From the NCBI GenBank assembly GCA_031280325.1, contig JAITGW010000028.1, positions 1 through 13,894 of the forward strand: a stretch of 13,894 bases of DNA, in the 5' to 3' direction. A program made the position numbers and the translations under genes. Origin of the DNA: Oscillospiraceae bacterium. Lineage in GTDB: Bacteria > Bacillota > Clostridia > Oscillospirales > Oscillospiraceae. The notes beneath the pieces are model-generated. The model did no database searches. It was not told where the DNA came from and worked only from the letters and a program-made list of their open reading frames with translations. The number at the start of each line of letters is the position of its first letter. The first letter of the stretch is position 1. This document shows positions 12,048 to 13,894 of this stretch, one piece after another.

Positions 12048-13108
12048 AAAGCCTTAAAACGCTCTCTTTCGCGCTGTGCGCCCTGCTTATCCTCGGCTTC
12101 CTTCTCGGCGCCGCCGGCGGCAGCGACAATCCTCTCATTCCGCTGAGCTGGCTGAGGGGAGAGTATAAGGCTTCCCTGCTCTCCAAGGCGGACAAGTCAA
12201 TTTCTGACGGTATGACCGCCGCCGAAAAGGCGTTTTTCGGTTCTGTGGCGCTCACTCCTCCGGACGGGACTTATAAAATCGCCGAAGGACTGTATCTTAC
12301 CGTAACCGCCGGCAAATACGTCGAGCTTGCTCAAGGGGCGGAGCTTACGCTTCTTTCCGGCGGCGGCATGTTTGACGCGGCGTACTCCAAGGGCACTGCG
12401 CTTGACCTGACGGCAGGGCAAAAAGCCGGCGCGGCGCTTGCCGCCGGGCACAGATATTTGGTGTGCGAGAGCAGCTCCGCGCGGTTTTACGCAAGCGCGG
12501 CGTGCAAGCTTTACATTGTCGGCGCGTATAAGACCGACGCGCCGTCCGCCGTGACGATGCCGTTTACGGATGTGGCGCGCGGGCAGTGGTTCTTCGGCGC
12601 GGCTGAATTCGCATACGGCAACGGATTATTCTCCGGAACGGCCGCCGACAAGTTCAGTCCCGGACTCCAAATGTCGCGCGGAATGCTTGTCACGGTACTC
12701 TATCGGCTTGACGGCGGCACGGGCTCCGTGTCCGGCGGGGCGGGCTTTTCCGATGTTGCAAACAGCTCCATGTACTACTATACTCCCGTGCGCTGGGCAT
12801 CAGCCAACGGAATTTCAGTCGGAGAGTCGGGCGGGAAATTCTTCCCCGACAGAAGCCTCACACGGCAGGAGCTTGTCATGATGATCTATAACTACGCCTC
12901 GTTTAAGGGGTCGTCACTTTACGCGCCGGCCGGGATCGCTGCTGCGTTCCCGGACTATGACTCCGTCCCGGCGGAGGCAAAAAGCGCGTTCAACTGGGCG
13001 GTGTACGCCGGAATTATCAACGGAAAGGACGGCAAGCTCGCCGCCGCGGCGGAGACAACCCGCGCCGAGGTCGCGCAGGTGTTTATGAAATTCCTGACGC
13101 TCGTGTGA
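12044..13108 (+). CDS. Secreted protein with three S-layer homology (SLH) domains
   Basis: SLH domains anchor exported proteins to secondary cell-wall polymers, so this protein should sit on the cell surface. Of 354 residues, 1-25 form a signal peptide (MKSLKT, a hydrophobic core, then an AAGG cleavage area). Residues about 27-170 have no family that I recognise; they look beta-rich with Gly-rich turns. Three SLH repeats follow: 174-224 (FTDVARGQWF ... SRGMLVTVLYRL), 236-286 (FSDVANSSMY ... TRQELVMMIYNYA) and 302-352, where the third (FPDYDSVPAEAK ... TRAEVAQVFMKF) lacks a long loop. The TTG start overlaps the cobO stop by four bases behind GGGGTGGAG. A wall protein tied to a corrinoid enzyme is unusual. 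It might bind corrinoid or a metal, but nothing in the sequence shows that. Confidence 0.9.
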   Translation: MKSLKTLSFALCALLILGFLLGAAGGSDNPLIPLSWLRGEYKASLLSKADKSISDGMTAAEKAFFGSVALTPPDGTYKIAEGLYLTVTAGKYVELAQGAELTLLSGGGMFDAAYSKGTALDLTAGQKAGAALAAGHRYLVCESSSARFYASAACKLYIVGAYKTDAPSAVTMPFTDVARGQWFFGAAEFAYGNGLFSGTAADKFSPGLQMSRGMLVTVLYRLDGGTGSVSGGAGFSDVANSSMYYYTPVRWASANGISVGESGGKFFPDRSLTRQELVMMIYNYASFKGSSLYAPAGIAAAFPDYDSVPAEAKSAFNWAVYAGIINGKDGKLAAAAETTRAEVAQVFMKFLTLV

Positions 13109-13195
13109 TCTCGGATTTTTCCGGCGCGTCATGAGGCAAAGCATAAAGGCGTGTCGTTTAATCTGCCATTTCTAATTGAAAAGAGGTGTTTTCAC

Positions 13196-13894
13196 ATGGC
13201 AAGCGGCTATAACCGCAAGTTCAAGACTCTGCTTCCCGACATTGAGCGGCTGGCGGCAAAAATCGACGGACAGGTCATTCCGTCCGAGCTGTATGCGCGG
13301 CACAAGGTTTTTCGAGGTCTGCGGGACTTGGACGGCAACGGCGTTCTTGCGGGACTTACGAACATATCCCAGGTCTCCGCAAAGAAAATCGTTGACGGCA
13401 AGGAGTTTCCGGCGCCGGGTAAGCTTTATTACCGCGGCTTTGATGTGGAGGCGCTTGTGCGCGGCTTTATCAGCGAGGCGCGCTTCGGCTTTGAGGAGAC
13501 CGCGTATCTGCTCCTTTTCGGAGAATTGCCCGGCAGGGCGGAGCTTTCGCGGTTTAACGAGATCATCGGCGCGTACCGCAATCTTCCGACGGGCTTTGCG
13601 CGGGACGCGATAATGAAAACGCCGAGCCGCGATATGATGAATTGCCTTGCCCGCGGGGTTTTATCGCTGTATTTCTATGACGATTGCCCTGACGACACCT
13701 CGATTCCGAATCTTTTGCGCCAATGCATACAGCTCATGGCGGAGTTTCCGCTTCTTGCGGCTTACGGCTATAATACATACCAGCACTATGAGCATGGGCA
13801 AAGCCTTATAATTCACCCGCCGCGGCCGGAGCTGAGTACGGCCGAAAACCTGCTCTACATGCTCCGCCCGGACGGAAAATATACGGAGCTTGAG
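13196..13894 (+). CDS. Citrate synthase, N-terminal half, cut by the window edge
   Basis: Citrate synthases condense oxaloacetate with acetyl-CoA at the entry to the TCA cycle; in anaerobes the product often feeds 2-oxoglutarate and glutamate. The 233 residues seen are open to the window end, about half of a clostridial-type enzyme. The marks are LYYRGFDVEALV (81-92), FEETAYLLLFGELP (100-113), MKTPSRDMMN (141-150) and AENLLYMLRPDGKYTELE (216-233). An extended N-terminus of about 75 residues precedes the core, as in large clostridial forms. The catalytic His and Asp of the C-terminal half lie outside. A 2-methylcitrate synthase cannot be excluded. The ATG at 13196 has AGAGGTG upstream. The 87 bases before it show no clear promoter or terminator, so linkage to the SLH gene is open. 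Confidence 0.93.
   Translation, partial: MASGYNRKFKTLLPDIERLAAKIDGQVIPSELYARHKVFRGLRDLDGNGVLAGLTNISQVSAKKIVDGKEFPAPGKLYYRGFDVEALVRGFISEARFGFEETAYLLLFGELPGRAELSRFNEIIGAYRNLPTGFARDAIMKTPSRDMMNCLARGVLSLYFYDDCPDDTSIPNLLRQCIQLMAEFPLLAAYGYNTYQHYEHGQSLIIHPPRPELSTAENLLYMLRPDGKYTELE

Noticed and set aside
13186..13201. Third parS-like site near the citrate synthase start
   Set aside because: GTGTTTTCACATGG only loosely resembles the consensus and lacks the symmetric GTGAAACA half.
1..13894. CRISPR arrays, insertion sequences, tRNA or rRNA genes
   Set aside because: No regularly spaced repeats, transposase motifs, terminal inverted repeats or tRNA-like folds were noticed on either strand.

Overview
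The window looks like part of a bacterial chromosome from a GC-rich member of the Firmicutes, probably class Clostridia. The evidence is strong GGAGG-type ribosome binding sites, sigma-A-like promoters with TG-extended -10 boxes, Firmicutes-type parS sites next to parAB, S-layer-homology domains, frequent TTG/GTG starts, and nucleotide-loop genes for cobamide (B12) synthesis. I cannot name a genus from the sequence alone.

Region 1 (1-4386, all minus strand) is a housekeeping and chromosome-partition cluster of the kind found near replication origins. In transcription order it holds parA, parB, a small protein with one membrane segment and a coiled coil, serS, rsmG, a two-helix membrane peptide, and possibly the first ten codons of another gene. 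Most junctions overlap or lie within a few bases, so it reads as one transcript from a promoter at 4429-4456.

Region 2 (4387-5201) is mostly regulatory. Two parS sites (one perfect, one with a single mismatch) each sit at the centre of a long palindrome (30 and 40 bp). Next come a small beta-sandwich-like protein on the minus strand and a divergent intergenic region with a good promoter for the plus-strand genes.

Region 3 (5202-10847, plus strand) is a tightly packed chain. It runs: nitroreductase, a GtrA/monooxygenase fusion, a DtxR-type metal regulator, a compact amidohydrolase, a TIM-barrel sugar-phosphate-isomerase-like enzyme, cobT, cobU, cobS. Neighbouring genes overlap by 1-14 bases or are separated by 5-13 bases, and several starts are TTG or GTG. 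The last three genes assemble and attach the lower ligand of cobamides. The role of the five genes before them is not known to me and is the most interesting open question here.

Region 4 (10848-13894, plus strand) begins with a hairpin terminator whose left arm overlaps the -10 box of a new promoter. That promoter drives a histidine phosphatase (likely alpha-ribazole phosphatase), the corrinoid adenosyltransferase cobO, and an S-layer-homology protein. After an 87-base gap, a citrate synthase gene runs off the window edge. No tRNA, rRNA, CRISPR array, insertion sequence or cobalamin riboswitch was seen.
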